Part shown: positions 48,001 to 60,729 of the stretch, piece after piece
How positions within the stretch are numbered: the stretch's first letter is position 1
Layout: each line of letters begins with the position of its first letter
The notes under the pieces: model-generated
Database searches by the model: none
The model's input: the letters and a program-made list of their open reading frames with translations, nothing else
What the model was told of the DNA's origin: nothing
NCBI GenBank assembly: GCA_963555705.1
Contig: OY743169.1
Coordinates: forward strand, 50,954,124 to 51,018,123
Reading direction: 5' to 3'
Length of the DNA: 64,000 bases
Source of the DNA: Ligustrum vulgare
Taxonomy: Eukaryota > Streptophyta > Magnoliopsida > Lamiales > Oleaceae
Program-made: the position numbers and the translations under genes

Positions 48001-51000
48001 TAAAAATAATAAAATGATGATCAAATCTTTTTTATTTTTATTTTTTAGTACAAAATAATTAAATGAAGATCAGATTTGAATATTATATATATATATACAC
48101 ACATTTTGAATAAATAGAAAACCCCCCAAAAATGAAAATGAAAATACACAATAAAAATAAAAATAAATTTTAAAAGTTAAATTAATATATTTTAAAGACT
48201 ACAAAAATAAAAATAATAATTTTTTTTTGAATAAATAATTATTATTTGTATTATTTATAATTTTTTGACTGAATTTTTGGCATTTTGTGAGGCTTATGCC
48301 TCAATCTTCCTCGGGGCTTACACCTTGCCTCGCGAAGGAAAAGTGCCTCAGAACTTAGTTACGTCTTTTTAAACATTGGCTAAAAATTGGAAATATATTT
48401 ACTTCATTTTACTGTGACTATTTTATTTTAGCCAATAATCTAATCACATTTCATGTTTGGCATTTTCAATAAACAAAGAGTTTTCTTGATTGATGTAAGA
48501 TTGATATGACATATTAGGCAGAGTGTCTGGGCAGCGAGGCCGAAGATATTATTAGGTGCTATCACTGATATGCTCTTAATTTATATTAAAAATACAGTTA
48601 CTTAGAGGAGACCTGAGTTCTACTACCTGAAACTCAATGCTATCTAAGTGTTTGCTTGATTCATAAAGCTACTGGTATCGTTGCTAGATTTATATATATT
48701 ATTTACGTTGTGATTATTAATGGATCATTTGTATACTGATGTACAGTCTGAAGTCTAAAATGCTCAGTTTTTCTGCATAAGAATATATGTATCCTGAATA
48801 TTTTGTTCTAGACTTCTATTTGGAATGCCAAGAGATCTGAATTCTTCGACATGAAACATAGTTTTACTGAAATAAAGCTTTTGATTCTTAACAACGTTCT
48901 AAAAAGTGTAAAGCTTTGCCCCACACATAGCAAAGCTCCAAGCTTTACGTGCCTGGGTTAGGCGTAGGCGTAGGCGTAAAAAACCTTTTTTTTTTTTTCA
49001 TAAATATAATTTTAATTTTTTAATCACTTAAAAAACTATTTAATAATTAAAATAATACATACCAAACATCTAAAATTACAAAAACACTATAATTATAACT
49101 AGGGACGGATTCACCTAAGGCTCAGTGGGGGTGTAGGCCCCCACTGACTTCTAAAAAAAATTTGAGCTCATTTGCTATGGTCACTTGCTCGCTGTATTGA
49201 ATTGGGATTTCAAAAATACATATTTTCATTTTACACAATCAGAAGAATTTAAGCTGCATGCCTGAAAAGAGAAATGGAGAAAATGATTGACCTCTGGATA
49301 GTATCTGTATTTGACATCTTTATACATGTCCGAGGAACACAGCCCTTCAGACAGTTTATTTCTGGCAGTGACTTGCATTTTGTAAGAAGAAATTTGGGCA
49401 TAATCTTCTTTATATGATTTGTAATTGAGGATATTGCTTGGTTTGGAAACTTGCATTGTCTAAAAACTTAGTGTGGTGTGCCAAACTTTATGCTTATACC
49501 TTCCTTTGTTGTGGGTGATAAGAGTAAGACTTCACTATCCAAAATACTATTTTGAATTACACCTCCCAAAAGAAATATATATATATTTTTTAAATCCTCT
49601 CAATTTTATATACAAACGGCTCTATTTGAGCAACCGAATGAGTGATGAGTAGAAGAATGATCGTCTTATTGTTTATGTCGAGAGAGACATATTTTTGAAA
49701 ATTGATAATGAAGTTATTGTAAGCGTTTTTCAGAGTGAAAACGCGTAAAGAGCGGTTGTGAGCAAGTTTATTTGTATTTTTATTTATTATTGAATTTTTT
49801 TACATTCTTGATTTTCGAAATTTTTGGCCTCCACTCACTCAAAATCCTGGCTCCATATTTATAACTCCTACAATTATTGAATTATACAATTTTCAAATTT
49901 TCCATAGTTCCTTTGGCCACCGTTTTGTTTAAAATTTTCTAACTTTTTATGTTTTACACACACACAAACAGGCTGCATGTTCCCATTGTTGTTTAAGATA
50001 AAAAAATAAATGGATAGTTCCGTTTTCTGATTACTTCTTTTTTCTTGTCAGGTAGACAACTTTGTTCATGCTGACATGCATCCTGGAAACATCCTTGTCC
50101 GTGTAGCTCAACCCAAACCGTCTCGTAAACGGATTTTCAAAACAAAGCCTCATGTTATTTTCCTTGATGTAGGCATGACTGCTGAACTCTCTAAGAGTGA
50201 CCGGATAAATTTACTTGAGTTCTTTAAGGCTGTTGCTCGTAGAGATGGCAAAACAGCAGCAGAGTGCACATTAAGATTATCGAAGAAACAGAACTGCCCT
50301 GAGCCTGATGCCTTTATTCAGGTGAATTTTATGTACCTAATGGTATCTGACACTTCTATGCGGCTCGTTGAGTTTCTCTGCAATCCTTGCAATTCAGAGC
50401 CATTTTTCATGGCCCTATATGGTTTGAGCCTCTTGTGTTTGTTCTTTATGCATCTAATATACCAGCATCCATCAATTAACCATGATCTTAGGTTACACTA
50501 ACCACCAATGAACTTAAGTTACACTGACAACCAATGAACTTTGTAAAATTATTAAGAATGCTGAAGAGTTGGACTGCTAGCACTTTGCTGTTATCAGTCT
50601 TTAATTTGCATTAGCACCCTACTATGCAGTCTGGCCGCATGGTTGTTTTAAATGAATAAATGACCAAAAATATGATTTTACCTGACAAACTCCGGCAAGG
50701 AGGAATCTGTTCCCTTTCATTTGAGGAAGAAATTCGGTTTCCATTTTTGGGATTTTAGGGTAGGGTGGGGTGGGCGGGGGGAGTTGGGCATTCAAGTTTT
50801 GTGTATTTACTCAGAAATTTTACATTTTATGATTGAATATGGAATGAGTTATTTTTGTTTTTGTTTTTGTTTTTATTTTTAGTTTTCTTTATTATGTTTC
50901 TTATCAGTTATCTGATGTCTGTTATTTGGTTTTCAGTTTTAGGTCTGTTTATCTGTGGAGAATAGGATTAGCTTATTGATGCATAAAATCCAAATTTTCT

Positions 51001-51934
51001 CCCGTGTTTGTCTCCTCCCATTTAAGGCAAAAAAAAAAAAGAGTTTGATTAGTGTATTTTTGGAGAATGTGTGGTTAAAAAGTAGGATTTTTTTTTTTTT
51101 TTTTTCTTTTTTTGTGGAAAATATTTTTATGTGGTAATTTATGGTTTGAAATGAATTTGAGCAAAAAAAAAAAAAAAAAAAAAGTGTCATGTAATAATGG
51201 TAGACAAACAGGGGCCTTCCATTTGTAAAGCTTGAATTTGATTGTGTTCAGCATTTTGATTCCTTTGCTTTAACAGGAAGTGAAAGCGTCGTTTGATTTT
51301 TGGGGTACCCCAGAGGGGGATTTTGTCCATCCTGCTGACTGCATGCAGCAATTACTGGAACAAGTTAGGCATCATAGAGTAAATATTGATGGCAATGTTT
51401 GCACGGTGATGGTGACAGTTTTGGTGCTTGAGGTACCCCTCAACATTTCATTTAAAATAAAGTCCATGCTTCATTCTCTGAATAGTTCTTGAATGCAGCA
51501 AAACTATTGCCGTCAAACATGTTTAGATAACTTACTTTTAAGTGAAAAAAATTTGCTTACCTTTTAAAGTAACTATCACTATTAAAGAAATACTCACTTT
51601 TCAATTTTGACCAATATAAAAAGTTATTTATTATTTAATTATTATTTACTTAAAAGTAATATATTTGTATTTTGGTTGTCTTCCTTTTCATGGGTTGGGG
51701 ATTCAAAATTTTATCTGGCAGATGGAATTAAGTAGCAAGTTTTCTTAGATCAGTCATCTTCTTTTAGCATTCATGGTTGTGATTTTTCATTTTTCCTTTG
51801 CTTGTAATTTATAGGGTTGGCAGCGGAAGCTTGATCCAGATTACGATATGATGCATACATTACAGACGCTGCTCCTAAAAGCAGACTGGGCAAAGTCCCT
51901 TTCTTACACGATCGAAGGACTCATGGCCCCGTGA
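45022..51934 (+). CDS. ABC1/UbiB-family atypical kinase, ADCK2-like, 5 exons
   Basis: Exons are 45022-45029 (only 8 coding bases, ATGTCAAG), 45875-47210, 50052-50321, 51277-51432 and 51815-51934. All junctions are GT-AG and phases match, giving 629 residues. The N-terminus (MSRFLTFGNIKRVLPSLRV) is Arg-rich and lacks acidic residues, like a mitochondrial presequence. A hydrophobic stretch lies around 165-195. The ABC1 signature KWGQ is at 232-235, the Ala/Gly loop ASGSIAQVHRA near 291, the VAVK lysine at 321, the catalytic HADMHPGN at 454-461 and the metal-binding DVG at 487-489. The C-terminus (HHRVNIDGNVCTVMV, VLEGWQRKLDP) matches ADCK2-type proteins. These proteins are linked to coenzyme Q and lipid metabolism in mitochondria; the substrate is unknown. 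Intron 2 (2.84 kb) holds a hAT element. It is convergent with the transporter gene. Confidence 0.93.
47472..48378. mobile_element. Non-autonomous hAT element (907 bp) in intron 2 of the ABC1-kinase gene
   Basis: The terminal inverted repeats are CATAGATTAAAAAGGCG and CAATGTTTAAAAAGACG (13 of 17 identical). The 8-bp GCTAAAAA flanks both sides (47464-47471 and 48379-48386), diagnostic of hAT. The interior shows GC-rich GAGGCG/GCCTC motifs near both ends. Two unrelated short frames near 47586-47885 are not supported as genes. Confidence 0.87.
48893..49000. repeat. AGGCG-type repeat fragment in the same intron
   Basis: GTTCTAAAAAGTGTAAAG and a GGCGTAGGCGTAGGCGTAAA run resemble the end of a hAT element related to the one at 47472. 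The other end was not found. Confidence 0.4.
49100..49860. repeat. Possible hAT-type element, degenerate
   Basis: The left part reads GGGACGGATTCACCTAAGG and GTGGGGGTGTAGGCCCCCAC. The right part, inverted, reads GGAGCCAGGATTTTGAG. Plant hAT elements often begin GGGGCGGAGCCAGGATTT. The ends are only loosely similar and no target duplication was confirmed. Confidence 0.45.
50322..51276 (+). other. Intron 3 of the ABC1-kinase gene
   Basis: Contains A and T homopolymers (51030-51180) and no recognisable insertion or gene. Splice donor CAG|GTGAAT, acceptor AACAG|GAAG. Confidence 0.8.
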
Positions 51935-52476
51935 AGAAGAGCCTTAGATAGCTCTGCAATTACATTCTAACAATTTTGTCAAATCGGATGCATTAAAGCC
52001 ACTCAAATATTATTTTATTAACACAATTTTTTATCCTTATTTCTCATTTTGTGTTGATATTGTGTATTTCTTCATTGTTTTTGTTCTTATTATTACTCTC
52101 TAGTGATGGATCACAATCTATGAAGCCCTATGTAATAAATAAAAGCACCTGTTAATCGCCTTTCTTCTATTCTCGACGACAAATTTTATGTTTGTATTGT
52201 ATCAAAGTGTTTTTCTTTGAGATACATTTCATTTCATTGATTTATTGTCAAGTATAGTTATTTTAAATGATAAGGATCTAATTCCTCGTCGGAGAAAGAG
52301 AAGCGCTTTTTGTGGTTTGGTGCCATGACCACCTTATAAAATAATGAATATTTGCAACTAAATCTGTAACAAGTACATAAAAACTTCGATCAATAAGTAC
52401 GTGTTTGGTACTCTGGATAATACAATGAGTAGATTATTTTTTTCTGTACCAAGCATAATCCTTAATCCAGTAGACC

Positions 52477-55394
52477 TTAAAATTTTCCATTACCAATAAT
52501 CCACAACCAGTCTAGAGCAACACCTGAAAAAATGCCACCAAGAAGGAATAGTACTAGCAAATTACCCAGTGCATTCTGCTCCGGTGCCTACAAATACAAG
52601 TCCCCAAACATATTACGGCCATCATGCAAGAATGTAACTGTAATAATGTTTTCTAAACTTACCTTGTAACCTTTAGGAGCTGCTGTGAGGACACACACAG
52701 TGAGGTGCCCATTTGTTAGTCCTAAGAAGGAAACAAGCAGTATCATATATCCCTGATCACCATACTTTGCGGTGAAGTAGAATGCGGGGATGAGCAAGAA
52801 ACGTGACAACGACGCTATCAATAGGCCTTTTCGGGATTCTATCTTGATACTTTGTATAAGGGGAGTGTATCGTCCTATAAGATCCAACACGTTGTACATT
52901 GCTATCAGGACAACCGAATACCTTCACATACAAAGAATTTACGATTACGAATCATAATATTGATAGAAATTAAAAGAACCCGAGTTCTTGTAAATTTGTT
53001 CCAATGCATCTTATTGTAAGAGCACACACATACCAAGAGCCCAACTGGTGGGATCCAGTGTTTTCATACAAGAAGCCAGGAAAGATTGATAATGTAAGAA
53101 CATATATAATATAGAGATCCAATGCATAATCAAGATTCTGAGATAAAAGTTGTTTGTTGCTCAGCCTCTCATGTTTAGTAATGTCGTCCTGCATTGATAA
53201 TAAAAGCTAATCTTAAAGTTTGAAATACACCTTTCATTAAGAAATGAATTTTTTCTGGTTAAAGAAAATTTTCTTACAGTTGCAGTTTCTTCAGTATGAA
53301 TGCCAGCGGCAGCTAGGTCAGCAGAAACTGTTTTTGATCCTTCTGAAGCTGCTTTTGTGCGATAGTACTTCACAATTGGTAGCTTGGGGAAGACAAACGC
53401 ATATAAGAAAATACATAGAAATTCAAAGAATGTGGAGATGGCCAGAAACAGCACTGCAAAAAACAAAAACAATATAAATAGATATTATTGGAAACGATCG
53501 CATACCCAGGGCGTGCAGGTGTTAATGTTCCCACCGTGTGTGTGATGCTAACACTTGTCCAGTGTTTTAAAATTTCTGGACATGTGTCAGCATCACACAC
53601 AATTGGCACATTAACACTTGCTTACCGCGGATAGGTGATCGGAATTGATTATATTATTACCATCTTGTTGTCGTTTGATAATTCTAACTGAAATACATGC
53701 TTTTGCATATAAATTCTTATACCATTATTACGGGACTGGATCTCTAGAATTCAAATACATGATTTCCACATTTGTAAAAGCTAGAAAGATTACTTACTAG
53801 TTCCTTTACGGAGGCCGTTACTAGAATTATCGAAAGCTGCTTTTGTTATCATACGTAAGGCAGAAGTGAGAGCCCCGGACGCAGCCAAACCAGCAAAGAA
53901 TGACTGCAAGATGAGATAATGGAGATGACATAATCTAATGAACTAAATGTTTAGTAGTGTAAATGGACAGAAAGTCTTATTACACAGTTAAAAAAACATA
54001 CCTGGACAAATTCAGGAAGCATGAAAGATAGATCTCCGACCATTCCACCTTGAACATGAGCATCTGCTACTCCAAAAGCACCAACAAAAACACAAATGCC
54101 AATATAATTTCCAATTCCGCCTTTTCCTGATGTGCCTAAGTCCAACTGCAACGAGAGAAGTTATTATCAATAGGAAAAGTAAATGAAAAACACGGTGCAA
54201 AATTGCTCAGAGCCGAACTTACAACAAGAAGTCCCAAAGTGCCTAAGAAGAAAAGAATATAACCCATCAAGTTCCGTTTCCTTGTATCTATCTTTGCCTC
54301 GTTGTATGCGAGTATTCCCATTGTTCCAAGCGCAAATGGTTGATAAACCAGAGTGAGGACCCGCGCAGGATGGTAATTCTACTCATAGGTAGAAAAAGAT
54401 GATGAATTCTTCAAATTTGATGACATAAACATTTAACACTGAACTAATAGGCTATCAAAGAATTTGCAACACTATTTTCAGTTTCCAGTTTCCCTGCACT
54501 TAAACTTAAGTATGAGTTAGCAGCTTTCGCTATCCCTCCCTACAACTCATGAATTAAGAATTGTGACAACAACAAGGTCTATTCGACACGAATTAGGCGT
54601 TAATGAAACTTTTCACATAAATCTTTCACAAACTTCCCAACTAATACTAATATTATCAACTAATCAAAATGTTTGATTATTAGACCATGGTATTTGATTT
54701 ACCAAATACATCATTATTGTATACTCTTTCATATATATATCAACCCAATTTTTTTTTTTTTTTTTACCTTTTTTGGAATCAAAATACCTAACCTAACTAA
54801 TAAGAAATTCCCTCTTGACAGTGATATAAATCCTATATGTGAAAATATGCGGAATTCGTCTATGAAAGGGTATAAAAAAGAGAAAAGTAAAAATATAGGC
54901 TAGGCATATGCGTAAATAGATATGGTGAAATAAAATTTTCATTGTTTTTCCTTGTGATTGTAAATTATTTATTGCTGTTATTAAGTTATCATTGGTGGAC
55001 TATGCTCATAAGGGTAGTAATGAAACACTAATTTTAGTCCTTATACAGAGACAACACAGAAGATGCAAATTAATTTAAGAAAGAATAACAATTTTGGTTT
55101 TGGTTTTATTAGTAATTAATTATTCTAAGCAGGAAAAAAGATGGATATAAGTGGTTACTGGGAACAAATTATAGTAGTAATCTCCTATTGTCAGCATACT
55201 GTTCCATGAGACAAGTGATCCCAATCCAAGAAACCAACAAACCACCATTGCCATGTATTTTCCCTGATGCAAACGTTAATTTTCCTGTAAGAATTTTAAT
55301 TTCTGAAATAAGATTAAACAGAAGAAAAAAGATTTACAAGAACCTCAAGCCTGCTTGGACTTGGAACTCCAGTTGGATCAAGAAGATTAGTCAT
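52477..55394 (-). CDS. Equilibrative nucleoside transporter (SLC29/ENT family, plant ENT3-like), 9 exons
   Basis: Exons are 55394-55344, 55263-55159, 54378-54223, 54145-54002, 53903-53798, 53453-53278, 53188-53034, 52921-52663 and 52587-52477. All are GT-AG with matching phases, giving 420 residues, close to Arabidopsis ENT proteins. The protein moves nucleosides across the plasma membrane, probably with protons in plants. Landmarks: AMVVCWFLGLGSLVSWNSML (TM1); YHPARVLTLVYQPFALG; NEAKIDTRKRNL; a central variable loop (KYYRTKAASEGSKT); NLDYALDLYIIYVLTLSIFP; GRYTPL; SRFLLIPAFYFTAKYGDQGY; LTNGHLTVCVL; and the C-terminal PEQNALGNLLVLFLLGG, together giving the usual 11 membrane spans. The first junction has two possible in-frame donors (after LE or after LEVL); LE fits the family better. 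There is no disruption. It is convergent with the ABC1-kinase gene. Confidence 0.94.
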
Positions 55395-56580
55395 GGTGGG
55401 GTGGGGTGGCGTGGCTCCTCCTCTATTCAAACTGCATAACGTACAGATTGAGTAAATTCAATACGCATATTATATTACAGAAGAAAATAAGTAAGAATGC
55501 CAAATCTTGAAAACAGTAGGCAAAATACCCAGAATTCTCTTCAGGAAAATGAAATCCCAGATTCAATAATCAAGCAGGGCACGTAATAATAATAATATGC
55601 ACACAGAAATCAAACCTTATGAAGATTGGGTTTACTTTTGATCTTGGCTGGCGGGTGTGGAGTGGCTGTTGACGGAAAAGTCAGAAAAAGAGATTCACGG
55701 CCTTTTTTGCAGATTCCTTTTAGATGCACCTAACGCGCATAGTACACACACTCGGATAATCGATCGACTTTCCAAAGCTGAAAATCTTGATGCATGCGAG
55801 CCGAGCTGTACAAAATCTTTAAAGACACGTTATATAATGAAGAAAATAAAAAGATAACCAATTAATTATGAGATGCGCAATTATATGCACGAAAAATAAG
55901 AAGGATTGAACTTGAATGTGACCGCCAATGAATTTATAAACTGAATATTGATTTGTGAATCATGCTACGAGAATTGAAAGGTTTGAAAAAGAGCAATTTA
56001 TTTATTTACACATTATATTAACTTTAAAATCTACCGTCTATAAAGTTTCGATCATCTAAGATGACAAAAAAAAGTGACAAAGTAGCATTTTCCATTAATT
56101 TGCATGATTTTCGAGAAATTCACCTCTATTTGATAATACTGTTTAGTTTATAAACTGATTTATTTATAATTTTGGAATAAAAAATAATAGTTGAAAACTA
56201 GTTTGAAAAATCATATAATTTATAAATTAGTTGATAAAAAAAATGTGATTAACAAAGGGAGGTTATTATTGATGAAAAGTGTATTAGATTCAAAAGATTA
56301 TTTTTATTTTTTTAATATTAATATCTGGGATCCTACGACAATGAGCGTAATAATATTATAATATTTGAATTGGAAAACGGTGAAAAAATGGTCAGTGCTT
56401 TTATAAATTATAATTTCATTTGTCGTTTTTGGACAAAATAAGGGTCATAATCTGGGCATATAATTAGGGAGAAAATCCAAACACAAGAGTATGATTCCAT
56501 AAAAGATTCCTCCTCAATTTCAAAAACTGTATTAAATTGGTATTCTATCATTGTTTTCTGCACTTCCCTAAATATATATA
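55395..56580. other. Upstream of the transporter, no further gene
   Basis: On the minus strand a possible 5'-UTR intron acceptor (TTATGCAG at about 55431-55438) and an upstream donor (CATAAG|GTTTG near 55614-55624) suggest a spliced leader. The rest is AT-rich without recognised features. Confidence 0.4.
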
Positions 56581-56832
56581 CTCACTCTGCCGACTGCCAT
56601 ACAAAGATAGTCCCCTACCATTTTTTACATAGTATGTATTATTTAAAAAATAAATTTTACAATCACTTTTTTAATATACTTTCAAAAATTTATGTAGTTT
56701 CTCATAAAATTAAAACAGTATAAATTTATTTAGATTAATAAAAAACACATTAAATAAAGACAAACTGAGAAATAAAAATATTAACTTCACTCTAAAAAAG
56801 AATAGTGGATCGTCTTTGTAGGATGGAAGGAG
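56581..56832. mobile_element. Degenerate Stowaway-like MITE (252 bp)
   Basis: The left end reads CTCACTCTGCCGACTGCC then ACAAAGATAG; the right end, inverted, reads CTCCTTCCATCCTACAAAGACGA. TA dinucleotides flank both sides. It is diverged from the standard CTCCCTCCGTCCC terminus. Confidence 0.65.
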
Positions 56833-56839
56833 TATAAAA

Positions 56840-57050
56840 AACCTCTAATTTCCGTTTGATTGCGATAATGAAATTTAGAGGAAAGAAAATGAATTCTTCT
56901 TGGGAATTGAAAGTTTAATGAATTTTATAGGTGAAAAAAGTGGAAAATTTTCAAGTATTATTGTTTGATTAATATTATTTTTCATAACAAATAAAGCAAA
57001 ATTTAACAATTTTAATCAAAAAATATATATATATATATATATATAATGAT
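56840..57050. repeat. Partial copy of the MITE at 57107-57617
   Basis: Shares GGAAAGAAAATGAATT and the GGGAATTGAAAGTTTAATG block with the neighbouring element but lacks a clear second end. A (TA)n run lies at about 57022-57045. Confidence 0.5.
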
Positions 57051-57106
57051 CAAACATGACGTAAAAGTATTTGATAACTAGCATGGGAATCATTTATATA
57101 CTAAGA

Positions 57107-57617
57107 CTGCATTTGATAAGGATGGTAGAATTTGGGTGGAAAGAAAATGAATTTCATTGAATTAAATTCTTAGGAATTGAATTCTTGAGAATTGGAAGTT
57201 TAATGTTTTTGATTGATTTAATTTTCTAGGTAATTTTTTAATTTTTGTTGTTTGATTGACATTATTTTTCATGGAAAATAAAACAAAATTTAGCTATTTT
57301 AATAAAAAAAATTCATTTTTTAACACATTTATACTTGATAATAATAATGTTAATTTTTGGAAAAAAAAATAAATCAATTAACAATAACAAAAATAATCAA
57401 ACGTGATGAAAATGGTACAAAATTTTACCTGAAAAATAAAACTTCCTACCTAGTTGGGAAAATGAATTCCATCATTTCATGGAAAATCGGCACGTGAATG
57501 ATGAAGTTGGAAAATGAATTGTCAGGAACTTTGGTGCAATCAAACGAAACAAGAAGGAAAAAATGGTGGAAATGATTTCTTTTCCATAAAAAATATGGCT
57601 ATCAAACGTAGCCTAAA
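57107..57617. mobile_element. MITE-like element with TTTGATA ends (about 0.5 kb)
   Basis: The left end AGACTGCATTTGATAAGGAT pairs with the inverted right end AGGCTACGTTTGATAGCCAT, about 75 per cent identical. It is non-coding. The superfamily is undecided (hAT or Mutator-like). Confidence 0.55.
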
Positions 57618-57768
57618 GGGAGACAAATGAATTCCACTTTTTCAGGACAAACATGGTCACCGATCATGTGCTCCTAGGGTAGAAAATAATTGACTTGTCA
57701 AACTTAACCTATCAAAAACTCCAAAATGTGAAGAATAGGCATTTCCATCTTACCATCCAAATAAAGCC

Positions 57769-57805
57769 TATCAAACAGAGGCTTATATTAAGCCTCTGTT
57801 TGATA
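57769..57805. repeat. Perfect 17-bp palindrome with 3-bp loop
   Basis: The left arm TATCAAACAGAGGCTTA, loop TAT and right arm TAAGCCTCTGTTTGATA pair exactly. It could be two abutting MITE ends, since TTTGATA-type termini occur next to it. Confidence 0.9.
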
Positions 57806-58575
57806 ACTCAAAAAAATTTAATTAAAATTGAAGTTAAAGTAATAATTAATCTTAATTACATATTTCACGGGTTTCACAATTATACATTCTATCAACTTTT
57901 ATTAAAATATGCTAAAATAAATAATGAAAATGTCTCATGACAATGATTGGTTTATATATGATTTTGAGGTGAATAGTAGTGGATAAAAATTGAAAAAAAA
58001 AATGTGTGTGATTAAAATGTAATTTGAAAAATTGTGTTATTTATAAATTAATTCATAAATTATTATTTTATAGTTACTGAACACATGTTAAAATTAATAA
58101 CGAAATTGAAGAATATTTTATTTTATATTTTTTCCAAATGTAAAAAGTATGTGGAAGCCAGACGCCTAATATGATAGTAAAAGGCTTTTTCAAAAATCGT
58201 TGCACAACTTTAAGTGGCGCTGTTTGTATTTTATTATTTATTTTTACTTTTTGAAAAGGTTTTCTTTTTTGTGTTTTCATTTCCTGCTTTTAAACTGCTG
58301 AAAATTCGTTCTGTTTGTCATTTTTGAAAACTGTTTCTAAAAATGAAAAATTGGAAAACACGTTCTGTTTTAAATTTTGCGGAATACTACTTTGACCATT
58401 TGTAATTAATTTATTTGTGGGTTAAATTATTTAAAAAAAAATTGAATTTTGAATATTTGCTTTCTATTATAAGAAAAAAATTAGTTTATCTAATTTTTAT
58501 TGGATTGATTTAAATGAGTAGAAAAATATTATAAAAATAGATAAAGTCATTAATTATCAAGTCCAAAAAATATTA

Positions 58576-58903
58576 TTCCCTCCGTCCCAAAAAGATAGTC
58601 CTGTATACTATTTTTGTCTGTCCCAAAAAATAGTCTTGTTTCCATATTGAGCATGTATTAAAATTTTCATTTCCACATATACCCTTATTTAATGTATCTT
58701 GTTACAATGCACATCAACTACTTAACTATTGCATTTTCAAATTTTTTGTTGAAAATAAAGTGAGTCAACTTAAAACAATAAATAAGAGATAAATGGTATA
58801 AATAAAAAATATTGATAAAATTTAATATCCTAACTATACTAACTACTATTTCTTAATCCGTGTGAAAATAATCATAGGACTATCTTTTTTGGGACGGAGG
58901 GAA
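58576..58903. mobile_element. Stowaway MITE (328 bp)
   Basis: The ends are TTCCCTCCGTCCC and the exact inverse GGGACGGAGGGAA, with TA on both sides (58574-58575 and 58904-58905). The internal arms continue to pair (AAAAGATAGTC against GACTATCTTTT). This is the classic Tc1/mariner-derived Stowaway structure. Confidence 0.92.
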
Positions 58904-58905
58904 TA

Positions 58906-60382
58906 TAAGAAATTAGTTTATCTAATTATTATTGCAACATTCATATTCAAGTCGCATGTTATATGAGTCCATGTAAATAAAATAATTATACAAAGAGTTT
59001 GGCTTAATAAAATGAATGCAAGTGGTCCTAAGCAAAAATAATAACACAAAGAGTCCATGCTCAAGGACTTTTTAAAAATATTATCCTAAATATAGAGTTT
59101 ACTGATCCAACTTCATTTCAAAAATAAAAAAATAAAAAAAATAAATATGCATTTAATTATGTTCAATTAAATGCATCGCATTTAAAAATTGAAAATTATT
59201 AATCTACGAAAGATCTATTGAGTTGAATTCTACATTCATGCACCACAAATCTTGAGATTGATTTTCACTTTCGTGCATCGTCAATATTGATTAATTTGTT
59301 ACATTTATTTATATATAGGACCGCATATATATTTAATTTATTACAATTACTTTATTTTATGTAAATTATAATATTTTAAGAGTTATTATTTCTATCACAT
59401 TAGTCAAAAATATTTGGACGAAATTTTTATTTATTCTATACAACATATATTTGTAAAATTGTATTATTTAATTTAAATTTGAGCAATTGTTTAAATATGT
59501 TTTGTCTATAGCAACTTTCATGTATCACACGGGTGTGAGCAACTACAAACTATACACACAATGTATTATTTAAAAAGGTTTTCCAAATTTAATGAGAATT
59601 GTTATTTCTTTTTATTTTGTGTATTCGTTGACAGTCTGTATCATTAATTAAACCAAATAATGTGTTCAATTTTTTTCCCGATTTTGTAATGATATTTACA
59701 ATAAAATCATTTCATATTGTTCTTCTGTGCTATGCACGTGGTGTGATACTAGTTTCCATAAAAAGACAACCATAGACACTATCTTCTATGGATATGAAAA
59801 ACACTCATCTTACTTATTTGCAATGATAAAGAGGAAATTACACTTACACCTGATTTTAAGAAATCAAATTAAAAAATACGATCAAACTTGTATAACTTCA
59901 AGTATCAGGTGATAATTAGAATCTCAATAATTTAATCACCGATTTCTTTTCAAACCTGGCCCAATATATTCTTTTCAAACCTGATTCAATATTTCTTCCA
60001 TCTAAAGATTCCCCCCCCCCCCCCCCCCCACAAAAAAAAATCTCTCTCTACACCTACTCCCTTATCGGCGACCTTTTCAGCGTGACCGACCCAACGTGCG
60101 GCACGACGAAGATTCCGCGTTGTCTAAATGTTTTTGTACTCTCACTTCGTCGATGTTATAATTCTGACCTTTTCGTTCCCTCATGAGTGCTACTTCTTAA
60201 TTTATTTTAATGTCTATAAATATTGTTCCCTGCTTCAGATGATGGAAAATTACAAGCCGAGTCAAATTCTGGTGAATTCTAGGTCCTCTTGAGGGGTTTG
60301 CTCCAATTGGTAAAAAGGTTGCTACAGAAGATGATATTATCCCTGAAAAGACTCTTGCAAAGCTTCATTGGTAGTTATTCTT
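58906..60382. other. Intergenic, no supported gene
   Basis: AT-rich to about 60000, then a C run (about 60010-60030) and a more GC-balanced stretch. Near 60230-60370 one frame reads APIGKKVATEDDIIPEKTL before a stop, which could be a captured gene fragment, but I do not recognise it. Confidence 0.4.
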
Positions 60383-60720
60383 CCATGTATGATGCAGGAG
60401 TTGATGATGGTGGTCACTGGTTAGGTCATATTCACGTTCAATTCTCGTTCAATTCTCAGGTCACACTTTCAATTCTCATGTCACATGTTCAATTCCTCAG
60501 GTCACAGGTTAATTTCCTTAAGTCACACTCGTTCATTTCTTCACTTGTTCATTTCGTTCAATTCCTCAAGTGAAACGATCAGTCCTCAAGTCATACTTTG
60601 AGTTCCTCAAGTCACATATTCATTTTCCCAAGTCACGTGTATCAATTCAGGTCACATGTTGATACTTGACTCAGGTCACATGCTCAATTTTTCAGGTCAC
60701 ATTTTACATGTTCTGTTTCT
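60383..60720. repeat. Degenerate minisatellite, TCAATTCCTCAGGTCACA-type unit
   Basis: Imperfect units of about 22-30 bp centred on CAGGTCACA and TTCAATTC repeat about a dozen times. The GGTCACA core recurs in the array at 63010-63965. Confidence 0.75.
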
Positions 60721-60729
60721 CCCTAGAAC

